The notes under the pieces: model-generated | The model's input: only the letters and a program-made list of their open reading frames with translations | Told to the model about the DNA's origin: nothing | The model's database searches: none | Shown: positions 12,201 through 27,200 of the stretch, in pieces | Layout of the letters: every line of letters begins with the position of its first letter | Numbering within the stretch: position 1 is the stretch's first letter | Assembly (NCBI RefSeq): GCF_954871325.1 | Contig: NC_088777.1 | Coordinates: 30,667,366-30,731,365, forward strand | Reading direction: 5' to 3' | Length of the DNA stretch: 64,000 nucleotides | DNA from: Gordionus sp. m RMFG-2023 | Taxonomy: Eukaryota; Nematomorpha; Gordioida; Chordodea; Parachordodidae | Made by a program: the position numbers and the translations under genes

Positions 12201-15200
12201 TTGATTTTCCCGGGGGATTCCATCCTTTATGTCTTTAGACATCATATATCCTCCTATCAATACTTATATTTAAATGCATCAGGTGAAAATAAATTTAATT
12301 TTACAGGGAAATTGTTATTATTATATTAATCAAAACAGTATAGTCTGGTTTGCCTTTAACATGATTCAAATGAATCATTATCAACTGTAATATTTTATTT
12401 AAGTATATTTATATATTAATTCAGGATTAAGTGATTTTGCATAGTATTTGACTTCGCAATAAAAAATATTTATATTTTTAAATTTTAAATGATGATGGTA
12501 ATCTGATGGGGCTAGATAATTGTTCCATTTTTAACAGCTTTAGCTAATTTTTAGCCGTTTTATAAATGACGAAATCTAATTTTTAGCTTAAAACTAAAAC
12601 CTCAACCTCGGGATTTAAAAAAAATAGGTTAACTTTAGAAATACTCAATAAATTAATTCTTGCATCAATGCTTATTTTAATTTCTTTATGACTTGCCTTC
12701 AGATATCTGAATTAGCCATTAAACATTGCCAAACTATTATATCTATTAACAAAATATATAAAAATGTTATCTTTTTTATAAAAACTTAAGATAAAGTGTG
12801 GGAAAAGGAATATTTTATTTGTTCAAAAACGTGAAAATGAAAACAGAAATGTAATAAACATGAGGTAGGCATCAGAATCGCGGCCAAATCATTGATCTGA
12901 CAACTAGAGATCTGCAAAGTTAGGCCCGGCCCGAGTCCCCGGGTTCTAGCCTATTTCTATTTAAAATAATCGGGTTCGGGCCGGGCCTAATATTTTAAAA
13001 AAAATTTCGGGCAGGGTCGGGTCGGACCTTGGAAATTTTATTAAATATATCTAAATTTATCCATTTTATATTGAATTTTTTATGTAAAATAAAAATTTTT
13101 GATTTAATTTATTGAAACTAAACGCTATATAACATATGTCTTTTATTAAGTAATTATAAAAATTAATTTCTATATTTAAATAAATTCGGGCCTGGCCGGG
13201 CCGGTAAATTTTTTTAAAATAAATTTCGGGTTCGGGCCGGCAAAACTTTCTAAAAAAATTTCGGGTTCGGGCCGGCAAAACTTTTTTAAAAAAATTTCGG
13301 GCCGGGCTTGAAAAATTAGGCCCGATGCAGATCACTACTGACAACCCTGTTTTAACCTCATGCACACCAAAGATTATTACACCCTTTATTATCGATTAAA
13401 ATGAAGTTGTATTGTTAAGATAAGGGGCAGTCTCACTGGCAGATTAGCTCCTCGCGTCATTAGATGGGGCCTTAGCGTAATTGGCCTGGGGGGGGGATAA
13501 AGGGCACTTATGTTAGGTATTATTTTATATTTTAATTAAATATGTTGATTTTAAAAGAAAAAAGGCGAAAAGAATTATGATATTTTTCGAATCTTAACCG
13601 GAGATATCGGAACATTTCTAATACCCAATATCATACCCAAAATTTTTAAATTTTCTTTTAAGAGAAACAAAAATGGTTGAATATTATCGAAGCGGGTTAT
13701 CCTTATTAATATTATATATATATATAAATACTAAGTTTAAGCTGAAGGCCATTTCCAAACAACGTTTATCAAAGCGAGAAAAAAACAATTACCAAACAAC
13801 GTTTTTTTATTTCAAACGTTTTTGCATTTTTTTAATATCAAACTAGTTTTATATTTTTTAACGATTAAATGGCGTGTTATATGATTGAAGTGAACAAGTT
13901 GTTTTTTAAAATATTATATTACGCAAAATTTTAAACAAGGTGAAACATACTTACTTAAATAAGTATTAGATGAATTGTGGATTTTAATGTTAAAAGGTAA
14001 AATAGTTTGATAATATCTTTTTAGTTTAATAAACACTTTCTAATCCATAATTTGTAATTAAAAGATTTTTTAATTATTTAAGTATGATTATTTGATATAA
14101 ATATATTTATTTATATTTCTGTTATTAAATTTAAATAAGGTATTCAATGAATTTAAAGAAATTACGATAATGGAATTATTAAATAACTTGCCATGATCAT
14201 TATTATAGAAATGAATATTTAGCAGATAAAATATTATATTTATCCCAGAATATATTAGAGCATAGATATGTTGTTATTGAAATATCTTCAATTTACATAT
14301 ATTTATTTTAAATATTATAAACAATTACATAATTCCAAAAAAACCTTGCAAATTATTTATTACACAATTATATGGAATGCCATTTAATATAATTTTAATT
14401 CTTTATAGCACCATCAATAGATTTTCTACCTTTATCCCTAATTTTTTCTTAAATGCATCTCTTAATTCAATATTGTAAAACATGTATTATATATTTAAGA
14501 TATTCTTTGTCTACATTTTTTTAATTTTATTTATTAATGTAAATTTTATAATAAAAATATATAAACTTATCTGGTGAATTATTTTTTAATAATAGTAATC
14601 TATTTAAGAATATCTTTCACTTGGATATCTTATCCCATTAAATATTCATTCTTATTCTGCTCGTATAGGCTATTTGAAAATATTTTGCTCCTATAAGTAA
14701 TTTATATGCTTTTTATTTTAATAAGTACATAATATTAGCCTTAAAGTGACATTGGTCTCTTTTCTGGTGATATAGTACCACACAAATTATTTATTATAAT
14801 ATTTTGTAATATAAAAAATCAGCTGTATAATAAAAATCGTTTGTTGTTTGGAAGTAAAAAAAAAATTCCGAAAAACGTACCTCGGAAAACGCTTAAAAAA
14901 AACGTTTTGTTTGGAAGGGGCCGAATGTGGCAAAAATCAATCATTGTATGAATGTATTAATTGACAATACATATATATAATTTTATGAATAACAAACGTA
15001 ATATAGATCCCAAGAATATGATGACACTTCACTTATCTAGCAGTATACACAATTATTTAGAAACTGACTTAAAACAAAAATTGGTACCATACGAGAATAA
15101 CCCTTCTATTCCTTACCCTTTACCCAACGACGCCTCCAAAATTTTTGCCGAAAAAAAAACCCGAACAAGAAAAAAATGCCAACCATTACCATCACTATAT

Positions 15201-18200
15201 AATCCAAATAACCCAAATGATAATGTGAGTTATAATTATTTGCTTATATTTTGCGTAAAATATAATTTATTGCCAATATAACAATTTATTAAAAATTATG
15301 TACTACCCATGTCAGAATTAGTTTGGCATAGCAATAAATTTGAATTAGAAGAGAAATCAATTTGTTAAACTTTTTCGAATTTCTTATATTATTTAATCAA
15401 AATCATCCACTGAAATTTACAGCAAATCATATTTTTAGATTCTTGCGTTTGACATATGAAATAGAATTAATTCCGCTTTTTAAATGAATATAATTTATTT
15501 ATTAATTTTATATTTGATTTGGAAAAAAGTGTTGTTATGATAAATAATTTGGCAATGGATAGTACACTCAAAATTCATTCTTGCCACCTTGAGAATAATG
15601 TGTCTTAGTTCAATATTATACAAATCTGTATAAAACATAATAGGAGAAGAATCAATCGGAAGAACGAAAGCTCCGTTGGCTGAAGGACGAGCAACGTTTA
15701 CTCAACCAGCAGTTACCACCGTCCCGTAAAATAGTGCTACAATTCGAATTGTTAGCTACTAATTCTTGCCCTAATGCTAATAAGAGAACATTGAGAGATG
15801 GGGAAAGGGAAGATGATATCAAATTTCTTCCCGATAATTACGAAAATTGTTGCCCATTGAAAAAGGAAGAATGGCAAGATGACACTTATCCAGTAGCAAT
15901 AAACATCGAGAATTCGGAAGGTGACTCCATCATCACTCCCATCCGCAATAATCATATTCAAACTGTAATTTCTAATAGTGCTGCCTTGAAATGTCCTTGG
16001 TGTTATACATTGTGTATAGATTTGTACGCCTTCCTCAAGCATTTTAATCTATTTCATTTTCGTTTTCGTTACTATTTACAGGTATATATCGTTAAATATA
16101 ATAATTATTTTAAAAAATCTAAAAAATCCCTCGTTAGCTGTCCCTTATTATTATTATAGTGTTTTATCTATTTTACTCGAATCATGCTTAATTTCGGATT
16201 TTATTTTATACACCGATATTTAAAAACCATATCGGATTGGTACAATTAATAACTTTTTAGAAAAATTGGCAAAAACTAAAACCATAATTGAAGAAGTTGA
16301 ATGTGCGATTATTGCTATTGAAACAAATCCGTCATTTATATAGAGAAAGGAATCACTCATCAATAAAAAAAAATACTGTTGGAAACAATATAAAATAATT
16401 GGATAAAAAAATGAGCCATTGCCTTAAACTTAAATATTAGTTAGCAGGAAAATTTAAAATTTTCTGAATACTTTCAATAGTCCAAAAATGAATGATTAAA
16501 TTTAATAAAATGATTGGTAAATTTGGAACTAAAGTAAAGAATACAAAGTTTTACAATGAACATGTTGATTACTTACGAATAATTTCAAATTTTTACGAAT
16601 AGTTTCAAATAATTCAATCGAATAACGAAATAGCTATTATTCTTTGAAAACGTGGTCATAAAGGACATTGATCAGTATAATAGAAAATTACTAAATAACA
16701 ATTATATTTTAACCAATGCCCGTTTAGGCGCAAGCACTGTATGCAGCAGCAAAAGCCATTTTTTTGTATCTTAAGCCGGTCATTATATGGAATATAATTG
16801 ATTTGAATATCCAAACCTTAATTAAAACGGCTACTAACTTAAGGAGGTGATTAAAGGTTTCGTAATTTTATTATAAAGTCAAGACTATGGTTAATTAAGT
16901 TAAGACGAGACACTAATATGAGTGACGATTGTCAAACTAAAAGGGAAGAAATGAAATTTTTTTTAAAACTATCTTACCATAAATTAAAAAAAATGATAAT
17001 ATAAGATTGAGGAAGCATTAATAGTAATACGGGTCATAGTAAACGAAAATTATCAATCTACCCACAAGGAAGATTTATCGAATTTCATGATGACTTCGGG
17101 ACTTATTTCACACAAGGGCTCCTCATTATCACCATCTCATCACAGGATCTATAATGTTTTACCGTTTACCGAAATTTTAGCTTTCAAGTATTACCTTAGC
17201 TTAGTTTTTTTATAAATTTTATATACACTGTGTCCCAATTGAACTTCGTTTTTGTTCTGGCAATAAATCTGTCAATTTTAAATAATTAAATAGATTATAG
17301 ATCGATAGAGGGATAAATTATCAATGTTTTCTGCAAATTTCATCTAATTCTATCAACAGGGTCCAAAATGCATATAAAGTTGGAAAAACAAAATTCGAAC
17401 TTTTCAAACATTTAAAAATTCATTTTTATTAAATTTTATAATTCGACGAAAACATCAACATTTAAAATTAATTTGAGTCAAATGTTGTTCTTTAAAGTTG
17501 ATATTCAAAATTCCCGCAATTAGGTCGATGTTCTAAGACGATCTCGCCATTCATTGATTGCACGATTAACAATTCCTTGATTAAAACGATTCCATTCCTC
17601 CATAAGTCACAATATTAGATGACCAATATTGCGTATGCGGGTTTGATAAACACGTTCAAGGATGCTCCATATCTTGTAGTCAACCGGATTGGATCAAAAT
17701 CTAAGATTTACTGGTGAATTTACTGTAATCCTTTTCATCCGTGAATCACATGAAATGAACTGGGTATTTTTGAAAGAGTTGTTTTGTATGTACCAAGCTG
17801 GTAATCTTATTCTTATTGGTTAGGTTCTGACTTGTTTCTTTTTTAAACATGTTAGCTACAGTTCTTTGTTTTTAATTCGATGCACTGAAGTTCGCGAAAT
17901 ACCAGTTTCTCGGGATACTTGACGATATGTTCTATGGGTTTCACTTCGGTCTTATTGTCTCAATAGTCAATACCAATGTTTCAACAAAATAAACATTTTC
18001 CTTAGTATGAGCCGTGCGTGACCTATAACCTCTATACCTTTTTTTTCTGTTGATTCGGTATTATCATTTTTTGCAATAAATTTATTCAAGGATGCAATAG
18101 ACCATTTTCTGTTAAGAAATTCCTTCAAAAACTTTGCCTCCTTGATGTTTTTCTTGTAAAATTATAATTAAACTCCGTCATCTTTACTGTGAACCATTTG

Positions 18201-21200
18201 GTTTATCGTCTGCTTAAATGGAAATGACGTTATTATACGTCATATTTTTAGTTTTTAGTTAGTAAGGCATACAGTTTTGTAAAAAAATAATTTTATCTTT
18301 TCAGCTTCAATTTTGTTTGCCCAACTTTGAATGTGCATAATTTTGGACCCTGTTGATAGAATTTGAAGAAATTTACAGAAAACATTGATAATTTATCTCT
18401 CTTCTATCAATCTATAAAATTTATTGAATTATTTTGAGAATTGATAGATTTATTTCCAAAACAAAGGGGGGTATCAGTTCAATTTGAACAATGTATTTTT
18501 TCTCAAAGTTTTTTGATAGATTTTATCAAAATAATCTTGAATAAGACCTTTTTTAGGTTTGGTATAAAAATTTTCACAGTTCGGTCCTTACTTATCCGGT
18601 TAAAATGTTAAAATTAGACCAGACCCGTTACGATGATAAAGAAGGATACAACCCCCCCCCCCCCTCCACCCCCCATTCTATCCAACTTAGGACCTAACCT
18701 GAACTGCTTGTCTAATAAAATAATTAGTATATAATTTTTTTAAAATCTTTTTGCTCTTAATTTTATTTATTTTGTTAAAGTTTTTATTATTTTTACTTGA
18801 AATATGTTAACTTACAAAAAAAAATATAGATCTAATCGACCCAAATACTGTAGAAATTTAATGGAATTTTGCGATCCATCGTCTTTTTCGAATTACAAAA
18901 ATGCTTTGCAAGAATTGAATTCTTGTAATCTTTTGCATTACCCTAACCAGATCAAAAAAGGGCACGATAGGTGATTTATTTATTCTATATACTTATAAAA
19001 TAAAAATTAGACCCCAAATTAATGTTTCTGTATTTAAAGTTTTACCGTTTATTTTTGATCGTAGAAATTTTATAAATTAAAATATATAAAATGTTTTAAC
19101 ATTTAAAATTTCTGCTCTCTTGAGTAACGTGAAATTATGTTTTTTAACTCTATTTCCTTTTACAATCATTACTATTTTTCCACCCAACGTCAAATAGTTC
19201 GTGCAAAAATTTTTTTCTCTAGTCAAAAGATTTAAAGAAAGATTATTTTAATATTTATATTATATCTATAAAGCATAGTGAAAATAAATCTTGAAAAAAT
19301 TTTGATAATTTTTTTTAAAAATTTGAATTTCATAAAAAAAATATTTTTACATGAATATAGCAAAAGATTTTAGCATATTCAAGTAAGATTTGATCAAAAA
19401 AAATCTCTTTTCTTTAAAAAAAAAATTTGCTTAAAAATATTTTGAAGATATAAAATTTATATTATTAAATAAAAATTTTATGAAATAAGAAACATTTATA
19501 ACTAAGTTAAATATTTTGCGAATCAAAAATTTAGCCATTATCATGTTAAAATCAAGCAAAATCTTCTTTAATATAACCACATGGATTATTGCGGGTATAG
19601 ATTAAATCAAGATTTAAAATATTTCTTTTGGGAAATTTATCGGTAAGAGTAAGTTTACAGAGGTTTTTTTTATTATTTAAAATTTAAAAATGGCCCCTCA
19701 TCCAAAGTATTTGAAACAAATAATTTATAAGATAAATTTTTATAAATCGAAAATCACCGTCAATGTTTATGAAACTGACTACATGCCAGATAATTTTCAA
19801 TCAAAAGATAAAAGTTGCAATATATTAAATGCTCTTTTTAATAAATATCTATTCATTTTTTCCTTAACCTAGAAAAATAAACCTGATAAATGCGCCAATC
19901 AGGATATGAAGGTTAGACTTTTGTTTTACCAACCAGGCATCGAAGCTACTGAACCATAGGAGCTACTTAACTCTTTATAGCACAAGTGGAACTATGCAGA
20001 CCACAATAATTTAAAAAACGCTATTACTTAAAATTGTTTCGATTTTTCTCTCTCGATCTTTTAGTAGCTCACCTGCAACAGTTGTTATTTATTCATTTTT
20101 CACTCATAAATTTTTTGAATTGAAATAATTTCACATATGATTCTTATAGCTCGAAGATTGTACCATAACATAAAATAATATTTAATAAAAATATTTATTT
20201 TTGAGTGCTCTAGATGCCAATGAAGTTCGACAATTTGACATAAATTTATTTCTTATAGCCTCAACCTATTTCAATTATGACTAAAAGAAATTCCATTTTT
20301 CTAAATTTTTTATATATTTTAATTAAAAAATTTTGTTTATATTCTTTAGTAAAAAAATACTATTTCATCATAATATTTTTATTATTTAGAAAATTCATGA
20401 TTTTATTGTTATTCTTATATATTTTCATATAATCACTCATTCATAGTCGGCCCAAAATAATCAGTATTTTTGTATTCTCCACCGTGCATCGGCGAAGTTT
20501 ACAAATTAAACTCTATTTTTCTATACTTCGCCGCGAATTTGCACAACTGTGAATGCGGTGTAGAGTACTTTCAATATAAAAATTATTTACATATTATTAT
20601 GAAATACTTGTCATTTTATGTTAATTATATTTTTATAATAATTTTTAAAAAATATTAGAATATTTAGATAGATATTTGCGTAATTTATTAAGATAAAAGA
20701 AAACCCCAACGGCTTTGAATATTGGATTAGAAGGTACAGTTGTTCCAAATGTATTCAATGTCGTCCAATTGCCCTCTTCGCATTCTATTACTTCAATAAT
20801 TTTTTTTACATTTTCAAAGCTTTTATCACATTTGAAACAACTTGAAATTTTTCAACTGGGACTATAAGAAAAAATAGACTTGAAAATTCTCTAGAAACAA
20901 CTAAAATTATGGCAAAAAAGAAATGGGCTATTACGATTACCGATTTGAATAGACAAATGAAATATTTCGGGTTCATGAAATGATAGTTCAGTGGTGACAG
21001 TTGCATCATTATGCAAAGCTCTTACTTAGTCCTCCGTGGCAAGATTTTCTCAAAATATTTTCTCAAAATATTTTCTCAAAATATTTTCTCAAAATATTTT
21101 CTCAAAATATTTTCTCAAAAATAAAAATTACACAACCTTATCTCTTTAATTTCTATAATTTTAGAAATTTAATTGATGTGATAATGGTAAATTAGTGGAG

Positions 21201-24200
21201 GTTATGCAATCGAGTTAATCCTGATGATAACAAATCATTACTTACATTTCGGCCTGAAATAATTACGACCCATTTAAAATCTTCCCTGTAAACTAAAAGA
21301 GAGGTACAAGTGAAGACCTTTCTAGTCAATTTTCCTTATAAGTTGAACAACTCAAATTTTTTATGTATTAAACCACAATTACTAATAACAAAATGAAGAT
21401 AGATATATATGTAACACATGTCATATGCCAACACATATGAATTATTTTAAAAAATTTCATAAAATATAAAAAATTACAATTGTATCTAATAAAAATGTAA
21501 AATGTATCAATAAATTTTGAAATCATATTTCGATTTTTTTCAAAAATATAATATTATCTTATTTTTATACCCCTAATAATCACCGATGCAGATATACAAT
21601 GGTTCAGATTTCCTATTTAAGATCATTTTTTCTACCTGTTCATATTTAGACTAAAATAAAAATAATTTGAAAATATTAATAATTTTTATCTCTTTCCTGT
21701 GATGTTTTTCACCTAAGCTACGAGAGGCTAGAAATGTAGTTTTAATTTGTATTTATAAATTAATTTTTGAAAAGTTTTTTATTCCTTAATCTTTTTAAAT
21801 TAATATAATTTGTTATGCGACCACTTCAATCATTCATTTTATATTTATTAAGAAGAGAATAGTTTGACACTGATTGTAATTGATCTCAGTTTTTCTTTTC
21901 TTTGACCTCTATATTAGTATTTTTGCGTTTAGAGGCTTTGACAATATAAGCTTTTTTTGCCAAAAAATGAAAAACCGCTAATAAACATATTATTGTGTAC
22001 TTTACTTTATATAATGAATAATGCATAAAGTGCTGTTGCCGAAAACCGGCTTTTTAAAAACGGATAAATTAAGATTTTAGCCAAGAATATTACCTGAGCC
22101 TCGAGATTGGGTTGGCCCTATTTTGACAAAATCTCCCCTAATCTAATCAAAATAATAAATTATAAATATATATATTAATAAATATTGATTATCAAATGAA
22201 TAACGAATCCTTATTAGCAGACGATTAAAAGAGTTAAAACCTAAAAGTTGCTTATTAGATAATGAATGCGATATTTAAAAAAAAATTGATAATACGAAAT
22301 TCCACAATTTTAACAAAAAAATCGTTATTGACTTTATTTTTTTTTCTTAAATTTTTTTAGCCAATTATTTGACCTTGTTAGATTGTATTATATCAATAAT
22401 AGATTGAGTAACAATTATTCACGATGATCTACGTTATATATATATCGAAAAAACACTTATGTTTTTAAAAATTACATATATAGAGAAAAGGGTATTTTTA
22501 AATCAATTTTTGAAGAATATTTTTTTTCGAATTGATAAAATTGGGTTTAAAAATAATTCAACCAAAAAAAAATCAGTTGAACACATCCTGTGTTATGATG
22601 CTACTCCTGGATGTAGCGTGCTACCATTACTACTATTTTTTTTAAAATTAGCCCCCTTATAACTACTTAAAAAGTAGCTCTACTTACATTACATTTAAAA
22701 AAAAATTAATCACTACTTTTTTTATATAATCATCGGTCAAGGATTGTATTGCCATATCTATATTTTCCAACATTACAGGAACCTGTCATATTTTCAACTA
22801 GACTTGAATTTATTTCTCATAAATTTAGCTATATTTTTGAAAACCTTTATACTTTTTAAATACCAAAATTAAAAGAGTGTTCTATATCCCAAAACATCAT
22901 AGGCATAAGACCTAATATAATGTAAATAAGTTGGAATATGAACAATTTAAAAGGCGGTTATAATGAATCACATGATTTGATCTATATATTATGATTAAAT
23001 TATATAGAACATTATATTCTTAATTTTATTATTGAGAACACATCTTTTAGTTTAAATTTCGCTTATATAATCCGGTTTATCTATCTCTATTTCAGATATT
23101 GTAATATTTTAGATCGATATCTAGTTTAGATATATACAAATTTTTCCCATATGACATTTTAATATGTTTATATATATTTTTTATATTTATTGAAAAAAAA
23201 ATTGATAAAAATTAATTTTATCTTTTTCGTAATGAACTGGAATATCCGTTTTATGAATTTTTAGGTAAACCATATAAACGGAAATATACAGCTCTTTATT
23301 TTCATTTTAAAATTAACAGAAATAAAGATTTTCACTAATAATTTTGGGTAAGTAAATAATATTTCTTAAGAATTTTTTAAAATTTTAAGTCGTAGTAGTC
23401 ATCAGAGTTGTTAAAAGATACTTTTCAAATGGATCTATATACAGATACATACTCTAAAAAGAACCTCAACACAGATACACATTTACAAATGCAACTATAT
23501 ATATATACAATTTTTTTATCCTTATATACAGGGTTTACTGTTGTTTTCGAACAGAAACTCTTATTATGAGTAGGCCTACAAAAAACGAATCGAATCGAAT
23601 AATACTATTATTCGTATTGCGCTATTCGCATTCGTACGAATAATAAAATCATTATTCGTTTCGATTCGTCGAATATTCGATTCGATTCGAAAATTTTTCT
23701 AAAGCTTATAAAATATTTTGCAAAAAAAATTTTACAGATGTTTAAAGATGACACTTTTAAGGATTCTCTAAACTAATTGTCATTTTTGCATATAAAATAT
23801 AACAAAATTTTAGAAAGTATTTCATTATAGATTTTATTTATTAAAAATACGTTAGTAGCATAAATTTCCTTTATTTAACTATTAATATAATTTTTAGAGG
23901 TGATTATGACAATGTAATAGAGGATGAAGGTATTATAATGCACTATCTGAATTAGATTGTCTTTAAAATTTGCCAAAAATATGGTTACTAAATGGGAAAA
24001 GGATTTTCCTAATCAAATAATAAGAACTAGTCAGAAATTTTTAGTTATGAGCTCGAGAATATGGGAAAGAGGCACACTTTATAAAAATGTTTTGACTTGT
24101 TCATAACATCAAAAATGATTAAAGAGAAACAATCAAAATAAAATAATTATATTTTACTTTGAAGCTTTTCCTTTTCTTCCATTAAACTTTTTCAGCAAAT

Positions 24201-27200
24201 ATAACTTGTTATGATTTGATATTTGAAAATAGGAAATAAAATAAAACGATATGATATCCACTAGGAAAATTTAATTACTTCTTTTTATTTTACTTGCAAT
24301 AAAATATTTGCGAATAATTACGAATATTTATATATAAATAATTTCGAATAATACGAATAATTTTCCTCATTTCGAATCGAATAATTGTGTTATTCGTATT
24401 CGTAAAATACGAATCGAATCGAATATCAAATAACAAATAATTCGTTTTAGGCCTAATTATGAGGGCACAAAATACGTAAACAACAATTTTATATTTTGTT
24501 CTAATTCAATTCGAACATTATATAAAAAAAAATAATAAAATAATATCCCAATTTTTAAAGTTCTTTTGAACAAATTCTCATATTAAAAATTTTTTTTTTT
24601 ACATTAAACCTATAATTTAATCATTAAAAGTCAACGGAACTATGAAATTATTTTTCAAAATTCGGAATAAATTTATTTTGCTAAAATAATTTTATGCATC
24701 AATGGTATTTTTTTAAATTAATGGGCATCATGGCTAATCAAGGATTTATATGTTCCTTAGAAGGAAAAAAAATTTAATATATTTATATATAAGTTTTACA
24801 GGGTTTCCCATTCAAAAAAGGAAAAGTCCCAAACAAAACAGGAAAAGTTTCAATCAAGGAAAATGGTCAATCATAAAAGGAAAAGGTTCAAAATAAGGAA
24901 AATTCCCATTCAAAAAATAAAAATCTTTATATTGTCATTTTTTTTAAATTTTTATTTATTTTTATTATTCCTTCTTATTTTTTTTTCTAACATTTTGCTA
25001 TTTCTTTTCTTTATTTTTCTTACTATATTTTCTCAAATTATTTTTTTTCTCATTTTTGATAATTCTTTTGCCTTTTTAAAATAATTTATAATTTTTCCCT
25101 GTTATTTTTCTTCCCTTCTCTACACCATTTTTTAAACAATTCTTTCCTTTTTTTTCATCATACATAACAATATTTTGACTTTTTATGATTTTTTCCCCTT
25201 ATATTGATATCTTTTACATACATTTCTAACCTTTTCAATCTCTTTAAGTCTATTTTTCTGATATTTTCTCAATTATTTTTGATAATTCTTTTTTATAATA
25301 ATTTTTAATTTTCGCTTAATTTTTAAATGGAAGACAATTTTTTTATTAGAATTTTTTACATATTAAATTATTTAATTACAATTGCTGAATTAAATTAATC
25401 GTTTGGTTATAAAGTATCTTTTTAAAATTAAATAAGTTTGAACTGTAATACCAACGATATGTAAATTAATAAAATATAATCGTTTTTAAATTCTTATTTT
25501 TAAAATTTTATTTGTTGTCTGCCATTGAGGAATAAAAATTAAGTGAAATTAAAAAGAATTATCAAAGAAGAAAAAAAAATTGAGAAAAGATAAGAAAAAT
25601 AAAGATTAAAAATGATTTAAAGAGATAGAAAATTTAGAAATGTATGTAAATATATAAGGAGAAAAAATCATAAAAAGTCAAAGTATTTTGATGTATGATG
25701 AAAAAAAGGAAACAATTGTCAAAAAAAATGGTGTAGAGAAGTGAAGAAAAATAACGGAAAATTTATAAATTACTTTTAATAAGAATTAATAAAAATGAGA
25801 AGGAAAAAATTGAGAAAAGATAGTAAAAAATAAAGTAAAGAAATCGCAAAAAGTTAGAAATAAAGTAAGAAAGAATAATAAAATAAATAAAAATTAGAAA
25901 AATTTCTAATTTTTTTTAAAATATTTAAACAAATAACTATTTTTCTTTTGATTGACACTTTTCTTTTCCTTTTGAGAATTTTCCTTTTGAGAATTTTCCT
26001 TTTGAGAATTTTCCTTTTTTGATTGGACCTTTTCCTTTTTTGTTTAACACTTTTCCTTTTTTGATTGAACCCTTTACTTTTTTGATCGGACATTTTCCTA
26101 AACCTTTGGGGCTTCTTCTTTTTTGATCAGACCTTTTTCTTTTATGATTGAAACTTTTCCTTTTTTAAATGGGAAAACCTGTAATATTTTATATATTATA
26201 TTTTATTAATTCGAAATTAAAACATGTTGTAATAATATAAATGTTAGCAAAAATTATATACAAAAACATATGTAAAAAGGATTTTAAAATTTAGGTTAGC
26301 CCTTTGGGAGGAGGCTTCCAATGTAATTGGATTTATGAATAACTATAGAAAACATTTCCAAGATTAAAACCTGGTTCATTGATAATTTTACGGATATGTG
26401 AACCGAGTTCTTTAAAGAAGGTTAAAGCACGTCCACCAAATCAGTGGCTTCATTAGGGGAGGACACGCAGGGGTTCGAGCCCCCTAAAAAATTTGAATAG
26501 CCCCCTGAAGCAAAATAAAAAATTTTTTTAATGGCTCCTTAATATCCTCTGAACTAAAAATAATTTTTTTGATTGCTCCCTAAACGATTTCTTTTATAAT
26601 TCTATTAAGTAATATATAGATTTAATTTTATTATTTAAAAATTAATAAGACTATATAAATTTTTATTAAATTACGTTTTAATTATTAGATTAGATTAATA
26701 CATATAAATTATATTTTCATTATGTAAGCTTGCAGTCAAAGTCTGTGTTATTCACTAAATATTTAGCATTAACAGTTGAAGCTTAATTGATTTTTATTAA
26801 ATTATTATATAACCTTAATAATTTAAATAAATATAATCATTTATCAATTGAAAAACAAATTTAATATTGTAATCAGCCAAGTTCAAAATCACTAATTAAC
26901 TATATTATTCATTTTAAAATTTAATTACCATGCCTCTTCCTAAAAATGTTTTCAACTCCAAATAAGTATAAGAGATTTCTTTATAAAGAGTAAGTAGACA
27001 TTAGTTTATAATCCTCAATTATATATAATTGGTAATAAAATATTAGGTAAAATGACACTTTTACAGACGTATTTAACTGTTATATAATATATTACAGTTA
27101 ATATTTTAATAAATTTTACTAATAAATGCTTTTGAAAATAAATATAAGTAACAATTTGCATTCAATTCTTTAACGCCATCTATTTTTTTAAAAATATTAC

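Noticed and set aside
19690-19872. A 60-codon frame with ITVNVYETDY that at first looked like the SUZ12 segment after the zinc finger
   Set aside because: The segment is already supplied by exon 5 in the right order and phase. This frame lies after exon 6, lacks a good donor and would break collinearity.
24863-26093. Lys/Arg-rich and Phe/Leu-rich frames
   Set aside because: They lie in the arms of the foldback element and reflect its repeat units.
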